Shown piece by piece: positions 9,357-19,894 of a DNA stretch of 64,000 nucleotides (position 1 is its first letter; each line of letters opens with the position of its first letter). Position numbers and translations under genes: made by a program. Source of the stretch: Pseudomonas citrullilanati (lineage in GTDB: Bacteria > Pseudomonadota > Gammaproteobacteria > Pseudomonadales > Pseudomonadaceae); the NCBI RefSeq assembly GCF_030580855.1, contig NZ_JAUQOP010000012.1, positions 62,001 to 126,000 of the forward strand, given 5' to 3'. Below the pieces are notes generated by a model, which was not told where the DNA came from, made no database searches, and saw nothing but the letters and a program-made list of their open reading frames with translations.

Positions 9357-9685
9357 GCCTGTTTGCCGTGCCCGAACGGGCACGGCAGCCCCACCAAGCA
9401 AGCGCTTGCCTTGTCAAACCGCAAATTTCAGCCATCCTTGCCGTGCCGACACCTGTCGGCCTGGCGAAAGGACTGTTCCAGAGTGGTCGGGGCTGCAAAT
9501 CACACTTTAGAGGGATCAAGCCGTACTACCTGCTGGCTATAGTCCGTTGACGGATTTTTCAGGAACGGGGCGCACGCACGAAAGGGCGATGCGACTCCGA
9601 CGCAGGTCGGGACGCTGCCGCTCCCTGCCGTCGGGGTGTTCCTGGATAACCACTGCCATAACAATAATGCAATGGAGTAGCGTCG
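9357..9685 (+). other. intergenic region between ligase and DUF1302 genes: hairpin and palindrome
   Basis: Just after the ligase stop, TGCCGTGCCCG and its inverse repeat around AA form a strong hairpin at about 9366-9388, without a T tract. A perfect 12-bp palindrome GCAAGCGCTTGC is at 9398-9409, a form often seen in TetR-type operators. The remaining 270 bases up to the DUF1302 gene show no coding signal that I trust. Confidence 0.5.
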
Positions 9686-11542
9686 ATGACCTCAGCAACC
9701 ACGTTCTGGCGCCGGGCAAAATTGCCTCTGGCGGTCAGTCTCGCCTCTTCGCTCGCCGGCCCGGCCTTCGGCGTCAGCTTCAACATCGGTGAAATCGAAG
9801 GCCAGTTCGACTCGTCCCTGTCGGTCGGCGCGAGCTGGTCCACGGCCAAGCCCAACAAGGACCTGATCGGCGTCAACAATGGCGGCAAGGGCCTGTCCCA
9901 GACCTCCGATGACGGCCACCTGAACTTCAAGCGTGGGGAAACCTTCTCGAAGATCTTCAAGGGCATCCATGACCTGGAGCTGAAGTACGGCGATACCGGC
10001 GTGTTCGTGCGTGGCAAGTACTGGTATGACTTCGAGCTCAAGGACGAAAACCGCCTGTACAAGGACATCAGCGACAACAATCGCAAGGAAGGCGCCAAGT
10101 CCTCCGGCGGGCAGATCCTCGACGCATTCGTCTACCACAACTATGCGATCGCCGATCAGCCGGGCTCGGTCCGCCTGGGCAAGCAGGTCGTCAGCTGGGG
10201 CGAAAGCACCTTCATCCAGGGCGGCATCAACTCCATCAACCCGGTCGACGTGTCCGCGTTCCGCCGTCCCGGCGCCGAGATCAAGGAAGGCCTGATCCCG
10301 GTCAACATGTTCTACGTGTCCCAGAGCCTGACCGACAACCTGTCGGCCGAGGCGTTCTACCAGCTGGAATGGGACCAGACGGTAGTGGATAACTGCGGCA
10401 CCTTCTTCTCCCAGCCGGATGTGATTGCCGATGGTTGCGACAATAACCTGCGGGTGTTGAACAAGCGTTCCAGCGTCCCGCTGCCGGGCGTGGTCCTGCC
10501 CATCCTGGAAGGCCAGGGTGTCGACATCAACGAGGAAGGCGTGCTGGTACGCCGTGGCCCGGACCGCGATGCCCGCGACAGCGGCCAGTGGGGCGCATCG
10601 CTGAAGTACATGTTCGAACCGCTGGACACCGAGTTCGGTGCCTACTTCATGAACTACCACAGCCGTGCGCCGATCTTCAGCGCCCAAGGCGCTGCGCCGC
10701 AGTTCTACACCGCTGGGCCCATCGCGGCACTGCGTCCGTTGATCGTGGCGGGTAACTCCAACTATTTCGTGGAATACCCGGAAGACATCCGCCTGTACGG
10801 GTTGAGCTTCTCCACCACGCTGCCTACCGGCACGGCGTGGAGCGGTGAGATCAGCTACCGTCCCAATGCACCGGTGCAGCTGAGTACCACCGACATTCTC
10901 TTCGCTGGCGTGACGCCGCTCCCCGGCTACGGCAATGCCTCGGTGCTCCAAGGCACGCCGGGCCAGGACCTGCATGGCTACAACCGTAAAGAGATCACGC
11001 AGTTCCAGACCACCTTCACCCACTTCCTCGACCAGGTCATGGGCGCCAGCCGCCTGACCCTGGTGGGTGAGATCGGGGTGACTCATGTGGGTGGCCTAGA
11101 AAGCAAGTCCGAGGCCCGCTACGGCCGTGACCCGGTGTTCGGCCCGGGCAAGCTGCCCAATGATTTCTGTAACTCGCTCAATACCTCGACCGCTTCCGGT
11201 GGCGGCCAGACCGTCGGCAACGTGAACAGCAACTGCAACAACGACGGCTTCACCACCTCCACGTCCTGGGGTTACCGCGCACGCGCCATCTGGGAATACC
11301 CGGACGTCTTCGCCGGGGTGAACCTCAAGCCCAACGTGGCCTGGTCCCACGACGTCAAGGGCTACTCGCCAGGCCCTGGCGGGAACTTCGAGGAAGGCCG
11401 CAAGGCCGTCAGCCTCGGGTTGGATGCCGAATACCAGAACACCTACAACGCGAGCCTGGCCTACACCAACTTCTTTGGTGGCGACTTCAGCACCGTGGAC
11501 GATCGCGATTTCCTGGCGCTCAGCGTCGGCGTGACCTTCTAA
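9686..11542 (+). CDS. DUF1302 family outer-membrane protein
   Basis: A 618-residue secreted protein with a long N-terminal signal (charged start, then a hydrophobic stretch ending around AFG, residues about 20-30) and a beta-rich body with alternating aromatic residues, ending in LSVGVTF, an outer-membrane barrel-type C-terminus. DUF1302 proteins are found with DUF1329 proteins next to lipid, sterol or ester catabolism genes and are thought to help hydrophobic substrates cross the outer membrane. It is 25 bases ahead of the DUF1329 gene, so the two are almost certainly cotranscribed. Function in this locus is inferred. Confidence 0.88.
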   Translation: MTSATTFWRRAKLPLAVSLASSLAGPAFGVSFNIGEIEGQFDSSLSVGASWSTAKPNKDLIGVNNGGKGLSQTSDDGHLNFKRGETFSKIFKGIHDLELKYGDTGVFVRGKYWYDFELKDENRLYKDISDNNRKEGAKSSGGQILDAFVYHNYAIADQPGSVRLGKQVVSWGESTFIQGGINSINPVDVSAFRRPGAEIKEGLIPVNMFYVSQSLTDNLSAEAFYQLEWDQTVVDNCGTFFSQPDVIADGCDNNLRVLNKRSSVPLPGVVLPILEGQGVDINEEGVLVRRGPDRDARDSGQWGASLKYMFEPLDTEFGAYFMNYHSRAPIFSAQGAAPQFYTAGPIAALRPLIVAGNSNYFVEYPEDIRLYGLSFSTTLPTGTAWSGEISYRPNAPVQLSTTDILFAGVTPLPGYGNASVLQGTPGQDLHGYNRKEITQFQTTFTHFLDQVMGASRLTLVGEIGVTHVGGLESKSEARYGRDPVFGPGKLPNDFCNSLNTSTASGGGQTVGNVNSNCNNDGFTTSTSWGYRARAIWEYPDVFAGVNLKPNVAWSHDVKGYSPGPGGNFEEGRKAVSLGLDAEYQNTYNASLAYTNFFGGDFSTVDDRDFLALSVGVTF

Positions 11543-11567
11543 GCACCGTATTTCAGGACGACACACT

Positions 11568-12932
11568 ATGAAAAGAACAAAAAGTCTGTTGCAGGTCGGC
11601 GTTTTGGGGCTGTCCCTGCTGGCCGCCAGCGTCATGGCGGCAGTGCCTGCCGCCGAAGCCGACAAGCTGGGCAAGAGCCTGACGCCGATGGGCGCCGAGA
11701 TGGCCGGCAATGCCGATGGTTCGATCTCCGCCTGGAAGCCCATGGCCAAGAACGCCGGCAGCGTCGACAGCAAGGGTTTCCTGTCCGACCCGTACGCCAG
11801 TGAAAAACCGCTGTTCACCATCACCGCGCAGAACGTCGACCAGTACAAGGACAAGCTCGCGCCGGGCCAGTACGCCATGTTCAAGCGCTACCCGGAGAGC
11901 TTCCGGATGCCGGTCTACCCGACCCATCGTGGCGCCACCGTGCCGGATGAAGTGTTTGCCTCGATCAAGAAGAACGCGGTGAACACCAAGCTGGTGTCCG
12001 GCGGCAACGGCCTGGAGAACTTCGAGACCGCCGTGCCGTTCCCGATTCCGCAGAGCGGCGTGGAGGTGATCTGGAACCACATCACCCGCTACCGCGGTGG
12101 CAGCGTGACGCGCCTGGTGACCCAGGCCACGCCGCAGCCCAACGGCTCCTACAGCCTGGTGTACTTCCGCGACCAGTTCGTGTTCCGCGACAAGATGAAG
12201 GATTTCGATCCGGCCAACCCGGGCAACATCCTGTTCTACTTCAAGCAGCAAGTGACCGCGCCGGCGCGCCTGGCCGGCGGTGTGCTGCTGGTGCACGAAA
12301 CCCTCGACCAGGTGAAGGAGCCGCGTTCGGCGTGGGTCTACAACGCCGGCCAGCGCCGCGTACGCCGTGCGCCGCAAGTGTCCTATGACGGCCCGGGTAC
12401 CGCCGCCGACGGCTTGCGTACCTCCGACAACCTGGACATGTACAACGGCGCACCGGATCGCTACGACTGGAAGCTGGAAGGCAAGAAAGAGCTGTACATC
12501 GCCGCCAACAGCTACAAGATCGATTCGCCGCAACTCAAGTACGCCGACATCCTCAAGGCCGGCCACATCAACCAGGACCTGACCCGCTACGAGCTGCGTC
12601 GCGTCTGGCACGTGACCGCGACCCTGAAGGAAGGCCAGCGCCACATCTACGCCAAGCGTGACTTCTTCATCGACGAAGACACCTGGCAGGCGGCGGTCAT
12701 CGACCATTACGACGGTCGTGGTCAACTGTGGCGCGTGGCCGAGGCCCATGCCGAGAACTACTACGACAAGCAAGTGCCGTGGTACGCGGTGGAAACCCTC
12801 TACGACCTGCAGTCCGGCCGCTACCTGGCGCTGGGCATGAAGAACGAAGAGAAGCAGGCCTACGACTTCGGTTTCACCGCCAGCACCGCCGACTTCACCC
12901 CGAACGCACTGCGTCAGGACGGCATTCGCTAA
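11568..12932 (+). CDS. DUF1329 family periplasmic protein
   Basis: A 454-residue protein with a cleavable signal (KSLLQVGVLGLSLLAASVMA, residues about 4-23). DUF1329 has a LolA/LolB-like fold by family knowledge, which suggests binding of a hydrophobic ligand in the periplasm. It pairs with the DUF1302 barrel immediately upstream. A good Rho-independent terminator follows 31 bases after the stop, closing this unit before the regulator gene. Confidence 0.9.
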   Translation: MKRTKSLLQVGVLGLSLLAASVMAAVPAAEADKLGKSLTPMGAEMAGNADGSISAWKPMAKNAGSVDSKGFLSDPYASEKPLFTITAQNVDQYKDKLAPGQYAMFKRYPESFRMPVYPTHRGATVPDEVFASIKKNAVNTKLVSGGNGLENFETAVPFPIPQSGVEVIWNHITRYRGGSVTRLVTQATPQPNGSYSLVYFRDQFVFRDKMKDFDPANPGNILFYFKQQVTAPARLAGGVLLVHETLDQVKEPRSAWVYNAGQRRVRRAPQVSYDGPGTAADGLRTSDNLDMYNGAPDRYDWKLEGKKELYIAANSYKIDSPQLKYADILKAGHINQDLTRYELRRVWHVTATLKEGQRHIYAKRDFFIDEDTWQAAVIDHYDGRGQLWRVAEAHAENYYDKQVPWYAVETLYDLQSGRYLALGMKNEEKQAYDFGFTASTADFTPNALRQDGIR

Positions 12933-12963
12933 ACCGCTTTACCCGAGGCCGCATCCTCGAAGA

Positions 12964-12995
12964 AACGCCCCGACCTGGTTCGGGGCGTTGTTTTT
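12964..12995 (+). terminator. Rho-independent terminator after DUF1329 gene
   Basis: AACGCCCCGA and TCGGGGCGTT form a perfect 10-bp stem with a 6-base loop, followed by GTTTTT. It lies 31 bases beyond the DUF1329 stop. Confidence 0.9.
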
Positions 12996-13013
12996 GGGGC
13001 CAACACAAAACCC

Positions 13014-13147
13014 CTGTGGCGAGGGGATTTATCCCCGTTGGGTGGCGAAGCGACCCCCTAAGCCATTACCTCGGAACATCAGCCGGATAGCCTTCAAGCT
13101 TTTTGGGCTGCTTCGCCGCCCAGCGGGGATACATCCCTCGCCACAAA
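13014..13147. repeat. dispersed repeat, GTGGCGAGGGG family, two arms
   Basis: GTGGCGAGGGGATTTATCCC near 13016 and the inverse GGGGATACATCCCTCGCCAC near 13124-13143 flank a GC-rich centre with GCTTCGCC-type sub-hairpins. Three further copies are at about 16044, 18813 and 45836. It is unrelated in sequence to the GTGGGAGC REP family in this window. Confidence 0.85.
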
Positions 13148-13281
13148 AACGCCCTCTGCAAGGGCCATCGGCTTGTAGTCTTTTTGTAGCCATTTGTAGC
13201 ACTCCCTTCAATACCTCTTCGTTTACCGCTAGTCTGCGGACATCTGCAACGCCGCCACCCGCCTTTCAACAAGAGCCGGCC

Positions 13282-16017
13282 ATGACTGATTTGTCCTCAC
13301 TTCCGGATTCTGCCCGCGCAGCCATCGCGGTCCAGGACGGGCGTTTCTACCGCCCGCCCTTGCCCGACGGTCACGTTGTGCGGCCGCGGTTGTGCGAGCG
13401 CTTGAGCGCGGGGCTGGGTGGCCGGCTGCTGTTGGTGAGTGCCCCGGCGGGGTTCGGCAAGAGTTCCCTGGCGGTGGAGTTCTGCCAGGGCCTGCCGAGT
13501 CATTGGCAAAGCCTCTGGTTGGGGTTGAGCGTCCGCGACAACGACCCGGGGCGTTTCCTGGAGCGGCTGCTCGAAGGGCTCCAGGCGTTCTTCCCGCAAT
13601 TGGGGCGCCGGGCGCTGGGGCTGTTGAAAATGCGCCAGCGGCATCAACCCTTCGCCTTCGAGGAATGGCTCGACGGCTTGCTGGACGAGCTGTCCAGCCA
13701 CCTTTCGCCGCGTGACCCGCTGCTGCTGGTGCTCGACGACTACCACCTGGCCCAGAGCCCGGTGCTGGACCGTTGCCTGCAATTCTTCCTCAATCACTTG
13801 CCCGACGGCCTGCTGGTGCTGGTCACCAGCCGCCAGCGTCCGGACTGGCACCTGGCGCGCCTGCGCCTGTCGCGGCAACTGCTCGAATTGAACGAGCAGG
13901 ACCTGCGCCTTACCCATGAAGAAGCCCAGACCCTGCTCCAGCACCACAGCAGCTCGTTGCGCGGCGAAGCGTTGGACAACCTCATCCAGCGCAGCGAAGG
14001 TTGGGTGGCCGGGCTGCGTTTCTGGCTGCTGGCCGCCGCCGAGGCCGGTACCGAAGGCCAGTTGCCCCAGGCTTTGCACGGTGGGGAAGGGCTGATTCGC
14101 GACTACCTGCTCGAAGAGGTCATCGACTGCCTGCCCGCCGAGGTGCAGGCCTTTCTCTACGACACCGCCCCCCAGGAGCGCTTTTGCAGCGCATTGTGCG
14201 ACGCGGTGCGCGAAGCCCACGACAGCGCCGAGATCCTGCGCTACCTGGCGGCCCACCAGGTGTTCCTGGTGCCGCTGGACGAACACGGCCACTGGTACCG
14301 CTATCACCACCTGTTTTCCGACTTGTTGCGCAGTCGACCCAGCTTGCCGGCCATGGTCCCGGCGGCGACCCTGCACCTGCGCGCCTGCCGCTGGTTCAAC
14401 GCCCAGGGCCTGATCGACGAAGCCGTGGAGCAGGCACTGCGGGCCGGGCACCTGGACGTGGCGGCGAACCTGGTGCAGAACCTCTCGGAGGAGCAACTGC
14501 TGGCCGAGCAGAACGTCGGGATGTTGTTGCGCTGGAAAATGGACCTGCCCGACAGCCTGCTGATCAGCACCCCGCGACTGATCGTGCTCTACAGCTGGGC
14601 GCTGGGGCTGGCGTGCCAGCTGGATGCCGCCGAGGAGTTGGCGGCGCACCTGAGTCGCTTCCTGCCGGCGCCCTCGGCCACCGCGCAAAAATCCATGCTT
14701 GCCCAATGGCTGGCCTTGAGCGGAATCGTGGCCCGAGGCCGCGGGGATCGCGAAGCCACCGTGCGCTATTGCAGCGAAGCGCTGGAAAGCCTGCCGCACA
14801 AGCGCTACGGCCAGCGTCTGATGTGTTTGTCCACGTTGTCCAACCTGGCGATTGCCGACGGTGACCTGTGGCGCGCCCGCGCCCTGAACCGGGACTCCCT
14901 GGAACTGGCGCAGCGAGTCGGCAACCCGCTGTTCGAGGCCCTGGCCCATTACGATCGCGCCCGGGTCCTGCAAGCCCGCGGCGAGATCCAGCGGGCGCTG
15001 GACGAAGTGCACCAGGGCCTGCAACGCCTGCACGCGCTGTCACCGCAACGGCTGTATGCGGTGCGGGCGCGGTTGACCCTGTACGAAGGGTTCCTGCTGA
15101 CCTTGCGCATGCAGCCCCAGGCCGGCTTGACGCGGTTGCAGGCCGGTCTCACCGAAGCCCGTGCCTGTCGTGATATCAGCGTGTTGCTCGGTCATTGCGT
15201 GATCGCCCGTATCGAGGGTGCCAGCGGCGAGTTCGCCCGGGCCTTCGCCGAACTGGCCGAGGCCGAACGCCTGATGCACATCTGGGACGTGCCGCCGATC
15301 TACTACCTGGCGATGATCACCCTGGTCAAATGCGAGCTCTGGCTCGCCCAGGGCCGCACCGACCTGGCCGAGGCCTGGTTGTCGCGGCTCGGGCAGACCT
15401 ACACCGGCGAACGGGCCGCCGCGCCGCCGGAATTCCATCCGCAACTGCCGCTGCATGTCGAGCTGCAACAGGCGCTGCTGGAATCGATCCGTGGGCAGCC
15501 GATGCTTGCCGAGGGACGGCTCAACGCCTTGCTCGAACATGGGCAGCAAACCGGCCGGCAAATGCTCAGCGTGATGGCGCTGAACCAGAAAGTCGCCCTG
15601 TTGCTCGGGCTTGGCCGCGAACCCGAGGCGCGGCGTGCCCTGGCCCAGGCCTTTGAAGCGGCAGGCGGTGGTGTCCTGCAGCCGTTCGAATGGCTGCTGG
15701 GCGAGCACCGCGAATGGCTGCGCGAACAGCTGTCGCATGCCGCGTCCAGCCCCGTGCGCGAGCGGTTGCTCGAACGCCTGCCGTCGGCGGTGACCCAGGC
15801 GGTCGACCCTTCGGCCTCGGTCGAGACTCTTAGCAGTCGCGAGCGGGCCGTGCTGCAACTCATCGCCCAAGGTTGCTCGAACCAGGAAATCAGCGAACAG
15901 TTGTTCATTTCCCTGCATACGGTGAAGACCCACGCCAGCCACATCAACAGCAAGCTCGGCGTCGAGCGCCGCACCCAGGCGGTGGCGCGGGCGAAGGCGT
16001 TGGGGTTGTTGGGGTGA
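13282..16017 (+). CDS. MalT-like LuxR-family transcriptional regulator (LAL type)
   Basis: A 911-residue ATP-dependent activator. The N-terminal P-loop SAPAGFGKSSLAVEF (Lys at about 60) and LLVLDDYHLA (Walker B) mark a STAND NTPase; the middle is a long helical TPR-like sensor; the C-terminus is a LuxR helix-turn-helix with LSSRERAVLQLIAQGCSNQE and TVKTHASHINSKLG. The family oligomerises on binding an inducer and ATP. Placed directly after the ligase-DUF1302-DUF1329 genes, it most likely controls them. I start it at 13282 (MTDLSSL) because the longer frame runs through the dispersed repeat and has no coding look. Confidence 0.9.
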   Translation: MTDLSSLPDSARAAIAVQDGRFYRPPLPDGHVVRPRLCERLSAGLGGRLLLVSAPAGFGKSSLAVEFCQGLPSHWQSLWLGLSVRDNDPGRFLERLLEGLQAFFPQLGRRALGLLKMRQRHQPFAFEEWLDGLLDELSSHLSPRDPLLLVLDDYHLAQSPVLDRCLQFFLNHLPDGLLVLVTSRQRPDWHLARLRLSRQLLELNEQDLRLTHEEAQTLLQHHSSSLRGEALDNLIQRSEGWVAGLRFWLLAAAEAGTEGQLPQALHGGEGLIRDYLLEEVIDCLPAEVQAFLYDTAPQERFCSALCDAVREAHDSAEILRYLAAHQVFLVPLDEHGHWYRYHHLFSDLLRSRPSLPAMVPAATLHLRACRWFNAQGLIDEAVEQALRAGHLDVAANLVQNLSEEQLLAEQNVGMLLRWKMDLPDSLLISTPRLIVLYSWALGLACQLDAAEELAAHLSRFLPAPSATAQKSMLAQWLALSGIVARGRGDREATVRYCSEALESLPHKRYGQRLMCLSTLSNLAIADGDLWRARALNRDSLELAQRVGNPLFEALAHYDRARVLQARGEIQRALDEVHQGLQRLHALSPQRLYAVRARLTLYEGFLLTLRMQPQAGLTRLQAGLTEARACRDISVLLGHCVIARIEGASGEFARAFAELAEAERLMHIWDVPPIYYLAMITLVKCELWLAQGRTDLAEAWLSRLGQTYTGERAAAPPEFHPQLPLHVELQQALLESIRGQPMLAEGRLNALLEHGQQTGRQMLSVMALNQKVALLLGLGREPEARRALAQAFEAAGGGVLQPFEWLLGEHREWLREQLSHAASSPVRERLLERLPSAVTQAVDPSASVETLSSRERAVLQLIAQGCSNQEISEQLFISLHTVKTHASHINSKLGVERRTQAVARAKALGLLG

Positions 16018-16043
16018 TGAGCGCTACGGGGGGCGAGAAGCTT

Positions 16044-16161
16044 TTGTGGCGAGGGGATTTATCCTCGTCGGGTGCGAAGCACCCATGAAACCTGAGTACA
16101 CGGTGCATCAGGCGAGAGCGTTGCCCAAAGCTCTGGGGCTGCTTCGCGCCACAAAAGCCGG
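16044..16161. repeat. dispersed repeat, GTGGCGAGGGG family, two arms
   Basis: TTTGTGGCGAGGGGATTTAT begins near 16044 and GCTTCGCGCCACAAAAG ends near 16160, the ends being complementary. It fills the gap between the LuxR-type gene and ogt. Confidence 0.85.
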
Positions 16162-16186
16162 TCAGAATCAGTAAGGAACGACGTCA

Positions 16187-16687
16187 ATGCTCCCCCTCTA
16201 CAAAACCATCCCATCCCCCGTCGGCCAACTGATCCTCGTCGCTCGGGAGCGCAAGCTGGCGGCTATCCTCTGGGAGAACGAGCGGCTCAACCGGGTGCGC
16301 CTGGGGCCGCTGGAAGAAGACAACCAACACCCGACCCTCAGGGAAACCGAGCGCCAACTCGCGGAATACTTCGCCGGCCAGCGCAGCCGCTTCGAGCTGG
16401 AGCTGGATTTCGCCGGCACCGACTTCCAGGTCCGGGTCTGGCAGGCATTGCTGACCATTCCCTTCGGCCAGACTCGCAGCTACCGCGACATCGCCATCCA
16501 GATCGGCCAACCGACAGCCGTGCGTGCGGTTGGCGCAGCCAATGGCCGCAACCCGATCTCGATCATCGCCCCTTGTCATCGCGTCATCGGCAGCTCCGGC
16601 AGCCTGACCGGTTTCGCCGGCGGGCTGGCCGCCAAACAGTTCTTGCTCAGCCTCGAAGGCCAGCAGACCCTGCAACTGGCCTTCTGA
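16187..16687 (+). CDS. ogt: methylated-DNA-[protein]-cysteine S-methyltransferase
   Basis: A 166-residue suicide repair protein that moves methyl groups from O6-methylguanine (or O4-methylthymine) in DNA to its own cysteine. The active-site motif is PCHRV with Cys130; VRVWQALLTIPFGQTRSY and the conserved Asn of GAANGRNP precede it. Length fits Ogt rather than the two-domain Ada. It is a single gene flanked by repeats on both sides. Confidence 0.94.
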   Translation: MLPLYKTIPSPVGQLILVARERKLAAILWENERLNRVRLGPLEEDNQHPTLRETERQLAEYFAGQRSRFELELDFAGTDFQVRVWQALLTIPFGQTRSYRDIAIQIGQPTAVRAVGAANGRNPISIIAPCHRVIGSSGSLTGFAGGLAAKQFLLSLEGQQTLQLAF

Positions 16688-16721
16688 AAGCCAGCCCACC
16701 CTGTCTGAAAGCCCAGTCCAC

Positions 16722-16815
16722 CCCTGTGGGAGCGAGCCTGCTCGCGAAGCGGTGGGGCAGCTTGAATAGATGTTGAATGTGCCACCGCCATCGCGAGCAA
16801 GCTCGCTCCCACAAC
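16722..16815. repeat. REP doublet (inverted pair)
   Basis: GTGGGAGCGAGCCTGCTCGC at about 16726 and CGCGAGCAAGCTCGCTCCCA at about 16792-16811 form an inverted pair between the convergent ogt and PhoD-like genes. Confidence 0.9.
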
Positions 16816-16827
16816 GGCAGATGACCC

Positions 16828-18735
16828 TCAGGCCGGCGGCGACTTCGGTGGCTGCATGCGGGTCGGCGGCTGGCCGTTGGCGTTGTGCTGGTAGATCCGC
16901 GCCGGTTGTCCCTGTTCATTGAGGAACACCTGGCCAATCCCCGCGCCATTCCACAACCGCTCTCCCGCCTCGGCGTGTTCCGGGGTATGGGGAACGATGC
17001 GCATGCTGCGGCGCTTGGTGAACCAGTTCAGGGGCGAGCGTGGGGCGTAGAGCCAGCGGTTCAGGCGGTCGAACCACGCCAGCAACGCGGGTGGGAATTC
17101 GTTCTTGATGCCGCTGCTGGTGATCTGCCAGATGCGCGGGCCGCCCTTGCGGTGTGGGATCAACACCTCGTAGACGAAGGAATAATGCACATCGCCGGAC
17201 AGCACCACGTAGCTGCCGGGCGTGCGCGAGTGTCGGAAGATGTTCAGGATCACTTGGGCCGCACCGCGATGGGCCATCCAGTTTTCCGCGTCCACCAACA
17301 GCGGATAACCGCACCAGCTGAAGACCCGTTGCACGGTCTCGATCAGTTTCACGCCAAAGATCGGTGCCGGTGAAACGATGATCGCCGAGGGGTGATCCAG
17401 CAGCTCCTGCTGCAGTTCGCTCAGGGCTTCCCAATCCAGCAGGCCGGAGGGGCGCTTGAGGTTGTTTTCGCTGCGCCAGCGACGGGTGCGGGTGTCGAGC
17501 ACCACCAGGGCTGGCGTGCTCGGTATCACGTAGTGCCACTGTTGAAACCCCAGCAACGTGTCGATCAAGGTGTCCTGAGGCGCGCTGTCGAGGTAACGGT
17601 CGCGGGCGGTGGCGGTCAGGGCAAGGGTTTGCTGGAGCACATCGGCAAAGGCATCGGGGTTGTTGCCCCAACCCTGGCAGAGCATGTAGGCGATCAAGGC
17701 GTTGCCGATGATGCGCTTGGAGAACGGGTGGCCGTAGGCCGTTTCCTCCCATTGCGCGGAAAGATTCCAGTCGTCGGTGATGTCGTGATCGTCGAAGATC
17801 ATCAGGCACGACAGGTGCGCGAACACCCGCGCCACGCCGTCCAGCCCCGCCTTGAAGACGTCGATGCGCTGCTGTTCCAGCTCGTAGCGTTGGCGGCGGT
17901 CGGGTGTCAGTTCGGGTGGTGTCGGCGCGATCAGCGTCCAGGGCACGGGCGACCACACCAGCAGGTACATCGCCATGACCTCGGCGAAGGTCACCAGGTG
18001 ATTGTCGGCGCTGCTGCTGGTGAAGATCGGCTTGCGCGCCCCGCCGAAAAAACGCTCGCGCAGGGTCTCGTTGCTCTCCAGGGCCGGTAGCAAATCGGCG
18101 CGATGGTAATAACTGGCGGGGTGCCGATACAGCTTGGCGCTGTCCTCCACCACGGCGCCGTCCAGGCATTCCTCGAACAGGCCCAGGCGCTCGATCAAGG
18201 CATGGATCGCCCGCAGCATGGGGCCTGCGACGTCGTCGGCATACACCTGGTCGCCGCTCATCATCAGCAGTGCCGGGCGTTGTACGGGCTCCTGGGCCAA
18301 CAACCGATCGACGCAAAGCAGGCCGTCGTTGGCCGGGTAATGGGGCTTGCGGCAGGACCCGTGGACCAGCTGCTCGATGCGCGAATGCAGCATGAAGTTC
18401 GGGCACCGCGCGCCGTCATACAGCAGATGGGGGGCCCACTGGGCAATCGGCGCGCCGTCCACCAACAGGTCGTAGTCGATCGACGTGTCCTGGGGCAGGG
18501 GGCTGTCGAGCGACACGTCAATCAGGTGGACGAACGCACGCTGCCCCACCGGCACCACCGTGCAACGAGACGCGTCGAGGACCAGGTCGCCCACCCCGTC
18601 GATCCGCAGCGTCAACGCCAATGGTCGCGTGCCCACCAACCACAGCACCAGCCGCGTGGGTTCCAGGCGCCGCAGCAGCGGGCCGACCAGCACGGGGGGC
18701 AGGGAAGGGGCGATGTCGGGGGAAGACGGCAGCAT
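16828..18735 (-). CDS. PhoD-like metallophosphatase family protein
   Basis: A 635-residue protein related to alkaline phosphatase D. Metal-binding motifs are visible in order: HGSCRKP, MSGDQVYADD, FDDHDITDDWN, and LSGDVHYSF near the C-terminal third. PhoD-like enzymes hydrolyse phosphate mono- or diesters with Ca/Fe; no signal peptide or Tat motif is seen here, so it may be cytosolic, unlike classical PhoD. The start at 18735 is uncertain: an ATG 13 codons upstream (18774) is possible, and the longest frame begins inside a dispersed repeat and is rejected. Substrate unknown. Confidence 0.82.
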   Translation of the reverse strand: MLPSSPDIAPSLPPVLVGPLLRRLEPTRLVLWLVGTRPLALTLRIDGVGDLVLDASRCTVVPVGQRAFVHLIDVSLDSPLPQDTSIDYDLLVDGAPIAQWAPHLLYDGARCPNFMLHSRIEQLVHGSCRKPHYPANDGLLCVDRLLAQEPVQRPALLMMSGDQVYADDVAGPMLRAIHALIERLGLFEECLDGAVVEDSAKLYRHPASYYHRADLLPALESNETLRERFFGGARKPIFTSSSADNHLVTFAEVMAMYLLVWSPVPWTLIAPTPPELTPDRRQRYELEQQRIDVFKAGLDGVARVFAHLSCLMIFDDHDITDDWNLSAQWEETAYGHPFSKRIIGNALIAYMLCQGWGNNPDAFADVLQQTLALTATARDRYLDSAPQDTLIDTLLGFQQWHYVIPSTPALVVLDTRTRRWRSENNLKRPSGLLDWEALSELQQELLDHPSAIIVSPAPIFGVKLIETVQRVFSWCGYPLLVDAENWMAHRGAAQVILNIFRHSRTPGSYVVLSGDVHYSFVYEVLIPHRKGGPRIWQITSSGIKNEFPPALLAWFDRLNRWLYAPRSPLNWFTKRRSMRIVPHTPEHAEAGERLWNGAGIGQVFLNEQGQPARIYQHNANGQPPTRMQPPKSPPA

Positions 18736-18812
18736 GGGTGGCGCAGGCTCTGTCCAGGGCGAGCCGGGGATCATAGCGCAATGTGCCGGCCCGCTGGGAC
18801 CACAGGACGGTG

Positions 18813-18857
18813 CGGGGCTGCTGCGCAGCCCAGCGGGGATAAATCCCCTCGCCACGG
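18813..18857. repeat. dispersed repeat, GTGGCGAGGGG family, single arm
   Basis: GGGGATAAATCCCCTCGCCA at about 18835-18854 is preceded by the small hairpin GGGCTGCTGCGCAGCCC. It lies between the PhoD-like gene and the TRAP binding-protein gene; only one arm of the two-armed form is present. Confidence 0.8.
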
Positions 18858-18877
18858 TACCTGTGCGGCTCGCTGTA

Positions 18878-19894
<1,017 letters not shown>

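Larger units (their letters stand above)
12933..13281. other. intergenic region: terminator plus dispersed repeat
   Basis: This 349-base stretch holds the terminator at 12964-12995 and a two-armed copy of the GTGGCGAGGGG repeat at 13014-13147. After the repeat, the last 130 bases are AT-richer and would hold the promoter of the LuxR gene; I see no clear -35/-10 pair. Confidence 0.6.

Noticed and set aside
12988..13281. N-terminal extension of the LuxR-type regulator by 98 codons
   Set aside because: The extension reads through a dispersed repeat and a terminator tail; the start at 13282 gives the normal N-terminus of the family.
18736..18855. Longer start for the PhoD-like protein
   Set aside because: The first codons (MARGFIPAG) come from the GTGGCGAGGGG repeat; the same peptide appears from the copy near 45876, so it is not real coding sequence.
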